Made by a program: the position numbers and the translations under genes. A model generated the notes under the pieces. It was not told where the DNA came from. It did not search any database and saw nothing but the letters and a program-made list of their open reading frames with translations. Shown here piece after piece: positions 25,415 through 33,932 of a stretch of DNA of 64,000 nucleotides. The number at the start of each line of letters is the position of its first letter. Position 1 is the stretch's first letter. The DNA is from Celeribacter naphthalenivorans (GTDB lineage: Bacteria > Pseudomonadota > Alphaproteobacteria > Rhodobacterales > Rhodobacteraceae), in NCBI RefSeq assembly GCF_020524585.1, contig NZ_JAIVLK010000006.1, positions 124,001 through 188,000 of the forward strand, in the 5' to 3' direction.

Positions 25415-26736
25415 CAATAGATCAGCCGCACGAGACCGAGCGTGAGCACCGGAAAAGCCACAAGGATCGCCACCCGGATCAGGTCGGTGAGGACGAAAGG
25501 CAACGTGCCTTTGAAGGTTTCCGAGATCGGAACGTCGGGGTCCAAAGCATTGATGATGAAGAGATTCATGCCAACCGGTGGCGTGATCAACCCGACCTCG
25601 ACGACGATCAAGACGATGACCCCGAACCAGAGGCCGAACTCGCCGGGTGTGAGGCCGAAATCAAGCCCCGCCATGATCGGGTAAAGGATCGGGATGGTGA
25701 GGAAAATCATCGAGAGACTGTCCATCACACAGCCAAAAGCGAGATACATCAACAGCACCGCGGCGAGGATCAGCCAGGGCGAAAGCGTCAGCCCCTCGGC
25801 CCAACCGGCGGCGGCCATGGGCAAGCCGGAGAGTGCCAGAAAATTGTTGAACATCTTGGCGCCCAGAAGGATCAGGTAGATCATGCCGGTCGAGGCGGCG
25901 GTCTCGAAAATCGCTTCTGCGACGCCGCGCCAGGTGAGGCTGCCGGACAAAAGGGCCACGAGGCCGGTGCCTGCGGCCCCCACGGCGGCGCCTTCCGTGG
26001 GGGTGAAGATGCCCAAGTAGATGCCGCCCACGACAGCGCCGAAAATTGCGATCACCGGCCAGACGTTGATGAGCGCGGTGAAGCGCTCCGCCCAGCTTGC
26101 AGGCGCGCGGGAACTGCAACAATCGGGGCGGAGGCGGACGTAGATCGAAATGCAGATCATGTAACCGAGGGCGGCGAGCAAGCCGGGAACGAAGGCGGCG
26201 AGGAACAGTTTGGCGATGTTTTCCTCGGCCAGCATGGCGTAGATCACGAGGATCAGCGAGGGCGGGATGAGGATGCCCAGAGTGCCGCCCGCCGCGAGCG
26301 AGGCGGTGGCGAGGCGGCCCGAGTAGCCGTTGCGTTTCAACTCAGGAAGCGCGGTTTTGCCCATGGTCGCAGCCGTTGCCAGAGAAGATCCGCAAATCGC
26401 ACCAAAGCCTGCGCAGGCACCGACGGCCGCCATAGCGACGCCGCCTTTGCGATGGCCAAGCCAGGTCTCAGCCGCTTTAAACAGCCCGGTCGACATGCCG
26501 CCCAACGTGGCGAAATGGCCCATCAGGAGAAACAGCGGGATGATCGAAAAGGAATAGGAGGAGAACTCACCATAGGTCAGATGTTTGAGCTGGCTCAGCA
26601 TCATGATGGAATTGCCGTTGAGCAAATAGGCGCCGCCAAAGCCGACCACCGCCATCGACACCCCGATCGGAATGCGCAGGAACAGCAAGAGGAGAAGGAC
26701 GGGGAAGGACCAGAGGCCGATCTCGATGCGGCTCAT
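25414..26736 (-). CDS. dctM: TRAP transporter large permease subunit (DctM)
   Basis: A 440-residue inner-membrane protein of the TRAP large-subunit family with about 12 helices. Family features include GGTLGILIPPSLILVIYAMLAEE, PTEGAAVGA and the C-terminal GLITPPVGMNLFIINA. It uses the sodium gradient to import acids captured by a periplasmic DctP protein. The start is ATG 26736, overlapping the DctQ stop by 4 bp. No dctP gene is found nearby, so the binding protein must be encoded elsewhere or lost. The frame extends upstream over dctQ but without meaning. Confidence 0.93.
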   Translation of the reverse strand: MSRIEIGLWSFPVLLLLLFLRIPIGVSMAVVGFGGAYLLNGNSIMMLSQLKHLTYGEFSSYSFSIIPLFLLMGHFATLGGMSTGLFKAAETWLGHRKGGVAMAAVGACAGFGAICGSSLATAATMGKTALPELKRNGYSGRLATASLAAGGTLGILIPPSLILVIYAMLAEENIAKLFLAAFVPGLLAALGYMICISIYVRLRPDCCSSRAPASWAERFTALINVWPVIAIFGAVVGGIYLGIFTPTEGAAVGAAGTGLVALLSGSLTWRGVAEAIFETAASTGMIYLILLGAKMFNNFLALSGLPMAAAGWAEGLTLSPWLILAAVLLMYLAFGCVMDSLSMIFLTIPILYPIMAGLDFGLTPGEFGLWFGVIVLIVVEVGLITPPVGMNLFIINALDPDVPISETFKGTLPFVLTDLIRVAILVAFPVLTLGLVRLIY

Positions 26737-27257
26737 GATGGGGCCTCCATCTGCGGTTCGGGCAGGATGAGCGCACGGATCGCGCGCAGCACAGAAAACA
26801 GCGCCACGAGACAGGCCACCACCATCACCGCCATCGCAGCGCGGTAGCCCCAAACGAGCGGAATTTGCAGGATAAAAGTGGTCTCGTGATAGGCGGCCTT
26901 GTCGAGCATGCCGAACCAAAGCCGCCAGCTCAGCCCCAGCGTGAGTGCGCACATCAACAGCTCTCCGATCACATCGAGCACCCGGTTTGGCCGCGCACCA
27001 AAGGCCGGTTTGAAGAGATCGACGCGGGCATGGGTACGGAAAAACTGCGCGTAGGGCAGGGTGGAGAAGACCGCAAACCCGATGCCCAGCTCCACGAGTT
27101 CGATGTCGCCCGGCACGGGACCCAGCCCCAAGCCATCGAGCGCCCGGCCCGCGACGGAGACACAGGTGACTATGATCACCGCGAACAACCCGATGCCGCC
27201 CAGAAGCGCCGTGATCTGCGCCAATTGGCCGATCCGCTTCGACACTGTGGTATACAT
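26733..27257 (-). CDS. dctQ: TRAP transporter small permease subunit (DctQ)
   Basis: A 174-residue membrane protein with four hydrophobic helices (the first about residues 15-35: ITALLGGIGLFAVIIVTCVSVAGRALDG) and the DctQ pattern around ELGIGFAVFSTLPYAQFFRTHARVDLF. It is the small subunit paired with DctM, which overlaps its stop. I use ATG 27257 (GAGGGCAGGA upstream) rather than the TTG five codons earlier. It is the first gene of the unit; the expected dctP is missing upstream, where 180 bp of non-coding sequence precedes a plus-strand small ORF. Confidence 0.88.
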   Translation of the reverse strand: MYTTVSKRIGQLAQITALLGGIGLFAVIIVTCVSVAGRALDGLGLGPVPGDIELVELGIGFAVFSTLPYAQFFRTHARVDLFKPAFGARPNRVLDVIGELLMCALTLGLSWRLWFGMLDKAAYHETTFILQIPLVWGYRAAMAVMVVACLVALFSVLRAIRALILPEPQMEAPS

Positions 27258-27436
27258 ATGTCCTGCCCTCAAAACCTATGTCGGGTTTAGCGGCTGCGCC
27301 TTTCCGGTCAACCGAAAATCATCGCTCTTATGCGTCTCCAATCGCTTTGAAAGAGGTTTGACCGGGAGTGAAATTTGCTTGTCGTGGGAGAGAGGAACAG
27401 GTGTCGACCCCCTCTGTTTCGCATGAGAGAGCCAGA

Positions 27437-27550
27437 ATGAAATGCGCCACCGACAATATCTTTCGCAACCCCAACGGGCGGTTTTTCGAGATTGAGGAAG
27501 GGGAGGCGCAGCGGCGTCTTTTGGTCAGCGAATATGAGCGTCGGCTTTGA
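27437..27550 (+). CDS. Small ORF of 37 codons (hypothetical)
   Basis: ATG 27437 gives a 37-residue charged peptide (MKCATDNIFRNPNGRFF at the start, ending VSEYERRL), preceded by GAGAG at moderate distance. Codon use is like neighbouring genes. I recognise no family; it may be a short gene, a fragment of a decayed gene or chance. It lies alone in the 370-bp gap between dctQ and the TolB-like gene. That gap also holds a 9-bp inverted repeat, TGGTTTGAG/CTCAAACCA (27556-27564 and 27578-27586). Confidence 0.25.
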   Translation: MKCATDNIFRNPNGRFFEIEEGEAQRRLLVSEYERRL

Positions 27551-27555
27551 GAGGA

Positions 27556-27586
27556 TGGTTTGAGGTGATTGTCGACACTCAAACCA
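27556..27586. repeat. Inverted repeat upstream of the TolB-like gene
   Basis: TGGTTTGAG and CTCAAACCA form 9-bp arms separated by 13 bases, 42 bp before the TolB-like start. There is no T-run, so it is a possible operator or leader hairpin. Confidence 0.4.
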
Positions 27587-27627
27587 AGGTGTAGCGTGGC
27601 TTTGAAAGAAGTGCCGGGAGGGGTGAT

Positions 27628-28461
27628 ATGTCGGGCTGGGTCTCACGTGTGATGATTTACGATCTCGAGGAGCAGGCGGCCTTTCCGGTCCTTGAAACCG
27701 ACATGGAAATTGCCGCGCCCAATTGGGTGCCGGACGGTTCGGCGCTGATCGTGAATGGCGATGGAAGCCTGTTCTGGATCGATCTCGACCAGCCGGAATT
27801 GCTCGAGATTGACACCGGGCTCTGCATCAATCTGAACAACGATCACGGCCTGTCGCCCGACGGCGAAACGCTTTATTTCACCGATCATTCCTTTGGCGGC
27901 GCGGCGCGCATTTGGCGGCAGGACCTAGACACGGATGACGATCCTGTCGAGGTCAGCCGCAAAGAACCGTCCTGGTTTCACGGCATCTCGCCAGACGGAG
28001 CCACGATCTGTTACACGGCCGTGCGTGAGGGGCTGTTCGGCATCTACACGGCGCAGGCGGATGGCGGACATGAGACCTGCGTGATCGCGGGCGCCCATCA
28101 TTACGACGGACCGGATTTCTCCGCCGACGGCCAATGGATCTGGTTCAATTCCGACCGCACTGGGGCCTCTGAGCTGTGGCGTGTGCGTCCCGATGGCTCT
28201 GGTTTGGAGCGGATGACCGAGGACGCCATGGTCAATTGGTTCCCGCATCCCTCGCCGGATGGCGACAGCGTGGTCTATCTTGCCTATCCCGAGGGCACGG
28301 TCGGCCATCCGCCGGGGATGCATGTGGAGCTGCGGCTCTGGACTGGGACAGATCGGCCGACGGAAACTCTGGTGCAGCTGACCGGTGGGCAGGGCACGAT
28401 CAATTCGCCCTCATGGTCGCCCGATGGACAGGCCTTTGCCTATGTCGAATATGCACCGTGA
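27628..28461 (+). CDS. TolB-like beta-propeller (PD40 repeat) protein
   Basis: A 277-residue protein made of about six WD40-like PD40 units, seen as repeated SPDG/SADG turns: WVPDGSALIVN, LSPDGETLYFTD, ISPDGATICYTA, FSADGQWIWFNSDR, PSPDGDSVVYLA and WSPDGQAFAYVEY. It lacks a signal peptide, unlike TolB, so it is probably cytoplasmic. Its function is unknown; such proteins are often scaffolds or sugar/peptide-binding. A GGGAGGGG sequence lies before the ATG. Its last codons overlap possible starts of the following peroxidase gene, suggesting coupled translation. Confidence 0.82.
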   Translation: MSGWVSRVMIYDLEEQAAFPVLETDMEIAAPNWVPDGSALIVNGDGSLFWIDLDQPELLEIDTGLCINLNNDHGLSPDGETLYFTDHSFGGAARIWRQDLDTDDDPVEVSRKEPSWFHGISPDGATICYTAVREGLFGIYTAQADGGHETCVIAGAHHYDGPDFSADGQWIWFNSDRTGASELWRVRPDGSGLERMTEDAMVNWFPHPSPDGDSVVYLAYPEGTVGHPPGMHVELRLWTGTDRPTETLVQLTGGQGTINSPSWSPDGQAFAYVEYAP

Positions 28462-28480
28462 AAATATGCCCTGTGAGTAT

Positions 28481-29803
28481 ATGTGCCGTTATCTGATCCT
28501 CCTCGCCCTCTGTTTGGCGAGCCCAGCTGTGGCGGACGGGTTTGATCGTACCCTGCTGCCCGATCCGATCACGGACGCAGATTACGTAACTGTAAACCCG
28601 GCGGAGGCGGCATTGGGCCAGCTGTTGTTCTTCGATCCGATCCTGTCGGGCAACGACAATATCTCCTGTTCGACCTGTCATCACCCGCGTCTGGGAACCT
28701 CCGATGGGCTGTCATTGGGCATGGGCGAGGGCGGTGTGGGATTGGCCCCGAGCCGTGTCGCCAACCCTGATAATCTTCCAGAGGATCGCATCCCGCGAAA
28801 CGCGCCGGTGCTCTACAATCTCGGTGCGCGCGAATACACGGTGATGTTTCATGACGGCCGCGTGGAGATGACTGGGGATGAGCTGCGTGTGCCCATCGAG
28901 GACGATTTCTTTGCCCGCGTCTCAGGTGTGCTGGCGACGCAGGCCGCTTTCCCGGTGCTCTCGCCCGATGAAATGGGCGGGCAGGTGAGTGAGAATCCGC
29001 TGTCGAAAGCCATCCGTCAGGGTCGGTTTTCGGGCGAGGGCGGCGCTTGGGACATGATCGCGGAAAAAGTCGCCGCGATCCCCGACTATCAAGCCCGGTT
29101 CGAGCAAGTCTATCCGGAAATTGCCTTTGGTCGCAGGGTCCATTTTGCCGATATTTCCAACGCCATTGCCGCCTTCATGGCGTTTGAATTCCGCGCTGAT
29201 GACAGTGCCTTTGACCGTTACCTGCGCGGTGATGACGCGGCTCTCTCTGAGGCGGCGCAAAAGGGCATGGCGCTGTTTTACGGCGAGGCGGAATGCGCCA
29301 CCTGTCACAGCGGTAAGTTCCAGACAGATCACGATTTTCACGCCATGGGACAGCCGCAGCTTGGCCCCGGAAAGACGCTCGATTTCGAACGCGGCAACCG
29401 CGACGAAGGCCGCTACCGGGTGACGGGGCAGGCCGAGGATCTCTACGCCTTCCGCACGCCCGCGCTGCGCAATGTCACCCTGAGCGCGCCCTATGGCCAC
29501 GCTGGAGCCTATAGCGATTTGCGGTCTTTTGTGGTGGCCCATCTCGCCCCCGCCGACAGCCTCGCGCATTACGAGAGATTTCACGCCACGCTGCCGGAGG
29601 TGCCGGGGCTTGAGGACGATTGGAATGTGATGAACAGCGAGACAGACCGCGCGGCGATCCTGGCCGCCATCGAGGTCGAAGATCGCATTCTGCCCGGCGA
29701 AGACATCGACGCTCTCATGGCATTTTTGGCGGCACTTGAAGATGATCCGCGCCGGTTGGGTATTCCCGACACCGTGCCCTCAGGCCTCACCTTCGAGAAA
29801 TAA
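28481..29803 (+). CDS. Di-heme cytochrome c peroxidase / MauG-family protein
   Basis: A periplasmic protein of about 440 residues with a signal peptide (MCRYLILLALCLASPAVA) and two c-heme sites: CSTCH near the N-terminus and CATCH in the second domain. A methionine-containing loop (DFHAMGQPQLGPG) could ligate the second heme. The family reduces hydrogen peroxide or carries out MauG-type oxidation of a protein partner. In-frame ATGs at 28451, 28466 and 28481 are possible starts; I prefer 28481 for the compact signal peptide, although 28451 would overlap the TolB-like stop. Its stop is two bases from the convergent FG-GAP gene. Confidence 0.88.
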   Translation: MCRYLILLALCLASPAVADGFDRTLLPDPITDADYVTVNPAEAALGQLLFFDPILSGNDNISCSTCHHPRLGTSDGLSLGMGEGGVGLAPSRVANPDNLPEDRIPRNAPVLYNLGAREYTVMFHDGRVEMTGDELRVPIEDDFFARVSGVLATQAAFPVLSPDEMGGQVSENPLSKAIRQGRFSGEGGAWDMIAEKVAAIPDYQARFEQVYPEIAFGRRVHFADISNAIAAFMAFEFRADDSAFDRYLRGDDAALSEAAQKGMALFYGEAECATCHSGKFQTDHDFHAMGQPQLGPGKTLDFERGNRDEGRYRVTGQAEDLYAFRTPALRNVTLSAPYGHAGAYSDLRSFVVAHLAPADSLAHYERFHATLPEVPGLEDDWNVMNSETDRAAILAAIEVEDRILPGEDIDALMAFLAALEDDPRRLGIPDTVPSGLTFEK

Positions 29804-29805
29804 CC

Positions 29806-31335
29806 TTAGCGGGCCAACTCGACCCAGCGGTCGAACTGCGTGATCTCCACCCAGCCGGTTTCTTCGCCATCGGGCCATGTCACCTTGACCTGCGCCACTT
29901 CGGCATCCGCCAGTCCGAAATGCAAAGGCACCGCTTTACCCGAAGCATGTCCGCCGCCCACAGTAACATCCTGCCGCTGCAACCCGCGATTGGTCAAAAT
30001 CTCCACCGTGGCGCCCACGGCCGCCGGGTTCAGCCCCGGCTGGCGCAGGCTGACGGCCAGAGAGTGCCCCGCACCCGGCGTCACGTTCTGATACAACTCC
30101 ATCGCGCTTTGCCGGTTGACCACCACCAAATCGAGCAAACCGTCGCCGTTGAGATCGACCAGATGCCCCCCGCGCGATTTCTCCATCGAGGCGACACCCG
30201 CCGCAATCGAGACCTCGCGAAATGTGCCGTCGGGCTTTTGCTGCAACAGGTTGTTGGGGTCGTGGGCGGCGTTGTTGGGCATCTGTTCGACATTGCCCTT
30301 GGCGATGAACAGATCGGCGCGGGCGTCATTGTCGACATCGCCCCAATCCGCCGACCAGCCGGTCGAGGGCCGCCCATCACCGCCCAGATGCGGCCGATGC
30401 GCATAGGTGCCGATCTCATAGGGCGCCGCTTTGTAATGACCGTCCTCTTGGCCGAATTGCAAAAGCTGATCGCCCATGGAGGTCAGCATCACGTCCGGGA
30501 TGGTGTCGCCGTCGATGTCACGTTCGGCAATGCCCATGCCCCAAAGCGAAACCTTTTCCCAACCGTCCGCATCATTCAGAAACCGGTTTTCTTGCAGGTC
30601 GTACAACTGCTCATAGCCGCCTTTGACATAGTAATGCCGATCATTCGACAGGCGCAGGCTCTGCGTGCCTCGCGCGCCTTTCGAGATCAGTGCTGAGAGC
30701 GTGCAAAACCCCGGCTCCAAGACGGTCTTCTCATAGCCGCCCGCGACAGGTCGGTGCAGCTCGTTCACGTCACAGGCCTCGAACGGCCCGTCCGGGTTGT
30801 CGCGATCCACGTAATTGCCGAAAAACAGCGTTGGGCGCGCGGCTCCGTCTTCCCATCCGGCCGTAAATGCCGTGGTCCAGCGATCGCCACCGTCAAAGCC
30901 CCAATCCTCATTGGCGCGCTCGAACGCACAGTCGCCCAAGCCCCGCAGCAAAAGGTTTTCACCCACGCGCAGCACCGCCAGATCGGTCACGCCGTTGCTG
31001 TCAATGTCCAAAGGATAGGCGCCGGTGACGCCGGTCATCTCCATGATTTCGCCCGGCTCAAAGGACAGGTCTTCGCCCTGAAAAGACCGGTTCAACATCA
31101 GGCTGGCCGGGTTTTCCCCACCGGCTGCGAAAATCTCCGGCATGCCGTCGCCGTTACAGTCGAAAACCGCCAAGCCGCCGCCAACAAAATGTTCCCAGCC
31201 GCCACCGTAAATATGTGCGGGCAGGGCATCGGAACGGTTCTGAAACTGCGGGATCGACTGTGCCCAAAGCGGCAGTGGCACAAGGCTCAAACTGGCAATC
31301 AAGGCTTTGGTATTCAACACAACCGGGCGGCTCAT
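29806..31335 (-). CDS. Secreted FG-GAP/VCBS repeat protein with ASPIC/UnbV domain (CRTAC1-like)
   Basis: A 509-residue exported protein (signal peptide ending PLWAQ) forming an integrin-like beta-propeller. Calcium-binding loops of the DxDxDGxxD kind occur as DCNGDGMPEIF, DIDSNGVTDLA, DIDGDTIPDVM, DVDNDARADLF and DLNGDGLLDLV. A C-terminal ASPIC/UnbV domain follows (GATVEILTNRGLQRQDVTVGGGHASG ... VTWPDG). Its role in bacteria is unknown. The ATG overlaps the stop of the ROK regulator gene by 4 bp, so it is translated from the same message. It converges on the di-heme peroxidase gene with only two bases between. Confidence 0.85.
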   Translation of the reverse strand: MSRPVVLNTKALIASLSLVPLPLWAQSIPQFQNRSDALPAHIYGGGWEHFVGGGLAVFDCNGDGMPEIFAAGGENPASLMLNRSFQGEDLSFEPGEIMEMTGVTGAYPLDIDSNGVTDLAVLRVGENLLLRGLGDCAFERANEDWGFDGGDRWTTAFTAGWEDGAARPTLFFGNYVDRDNPDGPFEACDVNELHRPVAGGYEKTVLEPGFCTLSALISKGARGTQSLRLSNDRHYYVKGGYEQLYDLQENRFLNDADGWEKVSLWGMGIAERDIDGDTIPDVMLTSMGDQLLQFGQEDGHYKAAPYEIGTYAHRPHLGGDGRPSTGWSADWGDVDNDARADLFIAKGNVEQMPNNAAHDPNNLLQQKPDGTFREVSIAAGVASMEKSRGGHLVDLNGDGLLDLVVVNRQSAMELYQNVTPGAGHSLAVSLRQPGLNPAAVGATVEILTNRGLQRQDVTVGGGHASGKAVPLHFGLADAEVAQVKVTWPDGEETGWVEITQFDRWVELAR

Positions 31336-32570
31336 CCCACACGCATCTCCGTCGCAAAATCAAGCGCCAAGGCCCCGGCACCGCGCGCCCAGACCAGATC
31401 GCCCCAGGCATGGATTTCCACCGGGGTCGGCGGGCGTCCGGGGCGATAGGTCAAGGCATGAGTCTCGCTGAGCACATCCTCGGCATAGAGATAGTCGTAG
31501 CGCAAGCGGTCTCCGGAGAGAAGGATCAATGCGGGGTCATAAAGCGTCACCACATTCGCGAGCCCCGCCGCCAGATAGCGTCCGGCGCGGGCAAAGATCG
31601 TGCGCGCAAGCGCGTTGCCGTCCTTGGCCTGCGCATAGAGCGTTTCCAGCATCACATCGGCACAGGTGCTTTGATGTCCGAGATTGAGCGCGGTATGGGC
31701 CTCACGCACCAGCGCATAGTCGGCCACATAGGCCTCAAGACAGCCACGTTGCCCACAGCGACAGAGCGCGCCGTCGAGTTGCACCTTGGTGTGGCCCAAT
31801 TCCATCCCGTGGCCCATGCCGCCGCGATGAAGCTGATTGCGGATCACCAACCCCATCCCCAAGCCATGCTCAATCGAGACCACGGCAAAGTTGTCGAGCG
31901 CGCGGCCTTCGCCAAACCAAAGCTCGGCCAGCGCCAAAAGGTTGGCGTCATTGTCGATCCGCACGGGCCGGTGCAGCCGGTTTTGCAACAGATCGCGCAG
32001 AGGCACGTCGGTCTCTTCCATAAAGGGACACCAAAGCACGCGCCCGGTGATGAAATCGACCATGCCCGGCAGGCCGAGCGCGATGGTCTGCGGTTCGATG
32101 CCCGGTCCTGCGTCGTCCAAAGCGGCCTGAATGATGGCTTCGGCCTCTGACAAAACCTCTTCCGTGCTGCGCGCGGTGGGCGGTGCGGGCAGGGTGGCTG
32201 AGCCCAAAAGATTGCCCGCCATGTCCAGCACGACGGCGGAGTTTGACCGATCCGAGATTTTGATGCCCACGACCGTTGCCGCCGTGGCCTGCACCCGAAG
32301 CCCCACAGGCGGGCGCCCGCGCGGACTGTCGCCTTCGCGCGGCAATTCGCTTTCCTGAATGAGGCCTGCCTCGATCAGCTCCGTGGTGATCTGGGTCACC
32401 GTTGCGGGCGAGAGCGCGAGTTGGCGGGCCAATTCGACGCGGGGGATGATGCCGCTGGCCCGCACCGCCTCGAAGACCTGGCGCCGGTTGGATTTTGCCT
32501 GACTGTCCTGCTCGGGCAGCAGCGGGCCGCAGCCGTCCAAATCTTCGGTTTTGAGGTCCGTGTCGGGCAT
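31332..32570 (-). CDS. xylR: ROK-family transcriptional regulator (XylR-like)
   Basis: A 412-residue repressor. The N-terminal winged helix (about residues 27-85; IIPRVELARQLALSPATVTQITTELIEAGLI) is followed by a ROK sugar-kinase-like domain. That domain has the zinc-binding motif GHTKVQLDGALCRCGQRGCLEAY and the phosphate loop region VVGIKISDRSNSAVVLD. It is divergent from xylF across 253 bp, so it most likely senses D-xylose and represses the xyl operon; this is inferred from position. It forms an operon with the FG-GAP protein, which begins inside its stop codon. Confidence 0.88.
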   Translation of the reverse strand: MPDTDLKTEDLDGCGPLLPEQDSQAKSNRRQVFEAVRASGIIPRVELARQLALSPATVTQITTELIEAGLIQESELPREGDSPRGRPPVGLRVQATAATVVGIKISDRSNSAVVLDMAGNLLGSATLPAPPTARSTEEVLSEAEAIIQAALDDAGPGIEPQTIALGLPGMVDFITGRVLWCPFMEETDVPLRDLLQNRLHRPVRIDNDANLLALAELWFGEGRALDNFAVVSIEHGLGMGLVIRNQLHRGGMGHGMELGHTKVQLDGALCRCGQRGCLEAYVADYALVREAHTALNLGHQSTCADVMLETLYAQAKDGNALARTIFARAGRYLAAGLANVVTLYDPALILLSGDRLRYDYLYAEDVLSETHALTYRPGRPPTPVEIHAWGDLVWARGAGALALDFATEMRVG

Positions 32571-32708
32571 GGCACCTGCCTTTTTGTATAGTTTGACTGC
32601 CTAATTAAATGCCGCCCTGCAGCATAAAATCAGAGGAATTATATGACGTTAATCATGGGTTTTCGATTCATTTACACCCAATATTTGAGCAAAAGCGAGA
32701 TTATTTTT

Positions 32709-32736
32709 TTGACAGCCGAAATAAATATGCCATGAT
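32709..32736 (+). promoter_or_regulatory. Probable sigma-70 promoter of xylFHGBA
   Basis: TTGACA (32709-32714), a 16-bp spacer and CATGAT (32731-32736) lie 88 bp before the xylF start. The motif ATTTGAGCA occurs at 32683-32691 and again at 32734-32742, over the -10, and may be part of a XylR operator. Confidence 0.55.
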
Positions 32737-32823
32737 TTGAGCAGCCGACGATGAGTCGGCCCCGCCCTGCGCAGCTCTTGAGGAGGAGAGGCGGCATCGG
32801 CGTGGAGATTTGGGAGGATATTC

Positions 32824-33852
32824 ATGCGTAAATCCATGTTGATGGCGGCCACGATCGTGGCGGCCGGTTTCACGACATCTGCGATGGCAGAGGGTCTCAC
32901 GGTCGGCGTCAGCTGGTCCAATTTCCAAGAAGAACGCTGGAAAACCGACGAGGGCGCCATCAAGGCCGCGCTCGATGCGGCGGGCGCCACCTATGTCTCG
33001 GCGGACGCTCAGTCGTCCTCCGCCAAACAGCTTTCCGACATCGAAAGCCTGATCGCTCAGGGCGTCGATGCGCTCATCGTTCTGGCCCAAGACACTCAGG
33101 CGGTGATCCCGGCGGTGCAAATGGCCGCTGACGAAGACATCCCGGTGATCGCCTATGACCGCCTGATCGAAGACCCGCGCGCCTTCTATCTGACCTTCGA
33201 CAACGTCGAAGTGGGCCGTCTTCAGGCGCAGGCCGTGTTCGACGCCCAGCCGACCGGAAATTACGTCATGATCAAAGGCTCGCCGACCGACCCGAACGCC
33301 GATTTCCTGCGCGGCGGTCAACAAGAGGTTCTGCAAGCGGCGATTGACGCGGGTGACATCACCATCGTGGGCGAGGCCTATACCGACGGTTGGCTTCCGG
33401 CCAATGCGCAGCGCAACATGGAATCGATCCTGACCGCCAATGACAACAATGTGGACGCGGTCGTGGCCTCCAACGATGGCACTGCCGGTGGCGCTGTGGC
33501 CGCACTCGCGGCGCAGGGCATGGCGGGCATTCCGGTCTCCGGTCAGGACGGCGACCACGCCGCTTTGAACCGTATCGCGCTTGGCACGCAAACCGTGTCG
33601 GTGTGGAAAGACTCTCGCGAGCTGGGCAAAAACGCTGCCGAGATCGCGCTGCAATTGGCCGGTGGAGATATGGCCTCTGACGTCGCGGATACGGTGAAAT
33701 TTACCACGCCGGGCGGTCAGGAGATGGATGCGAAATTCCTCGGGCCCATTCCGATCACCGCCGCCAATCTCGACGTGGTGGTAGACGCCGGCTGGATCAC
33801 CAAGGATGCGCTGTGCCAAGGCGTCACCGACGGTCCGTCGCCCTGTAACTGA
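32824..33852 (+). CDS. xylF: D-xylose ABC transporter substrate-binding protein
   Basis: A periplasmic sugar-binding protein of 342 residues with a signal peptide (1-22, ending SAMA). It has the periplasmic-binding fold: TVGVSWSNFQEERWKTDEGAIKAAL, then IPVIAYDRLIEDPRAFYLTFDNVEVGRLQA, a block characteristic of XylF, and SGQDGDHAALNRIALGTQTVSVWKD. It captures D-xylose for the XylGH permease. GGAGGATATTC precedes the ATG. A strong intercistronic hairpin follows, which should raise its message above that of the permease genes. Confidence 0.95.
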   Translation: MRKSMLMAATIVAAGFTTSAMAEGLTVGVSWSNFQEERWKTDEGAIKAALDAAGATYVSADAQSSSAKQLSDIESLIAQGVDALIVLAQDTQAVIPAVQMAADEDIPVIAYDRLIEDPRAFYLTFDNVEVGRLQAQAVFDAQPTGNYVMIKGSPTDPNADFLRGGQQEVLQAAIDAGDITIVGEAYTDGWLPANAQRNMESILTANDNNVDAVVASNDGTAGGAVAALAAQGMAGIPVSGQDGDHAALNRIALGTQTVSVWKDSRELGKNAAEIALQLAGGDMASDVADTVKFTTPGGQEMDAKFLGPIPITAANLDVVVDAGWITKDALCQGVTDGPSPCN

Positions 33853-33875
33853 TCTGATCCGAAATCGGATTTTTC

Positions 33876-33911
33876 GCACGACCCGAACCATTCAACGGGC
33901 GCGGGTCGTGC
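33876..33911 (+). other. Intercistronic stem-loop between xylF and xylH
   Basis: GCACGACCC (33876-33884) and GGGTCGTGC (33903-33911) form a perfect 9-bp stem. A short hairpin with TTTTT (33859-33874) precedes it. Such structures after binding-protein genes usually stabilise the upstream message or partly terminate transcription. Confidence 0.6.
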
Positions 33912-33932
33912 CCCAGGAAAAAGGCAAATCTC

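Noticed and set aside
32580-32640. XylR operator near TAGTTTGACTGCCTAATTAAA
   Set aside because: AT-rich and well placed, but I could not find a convincing dyad, so no site is claimed.
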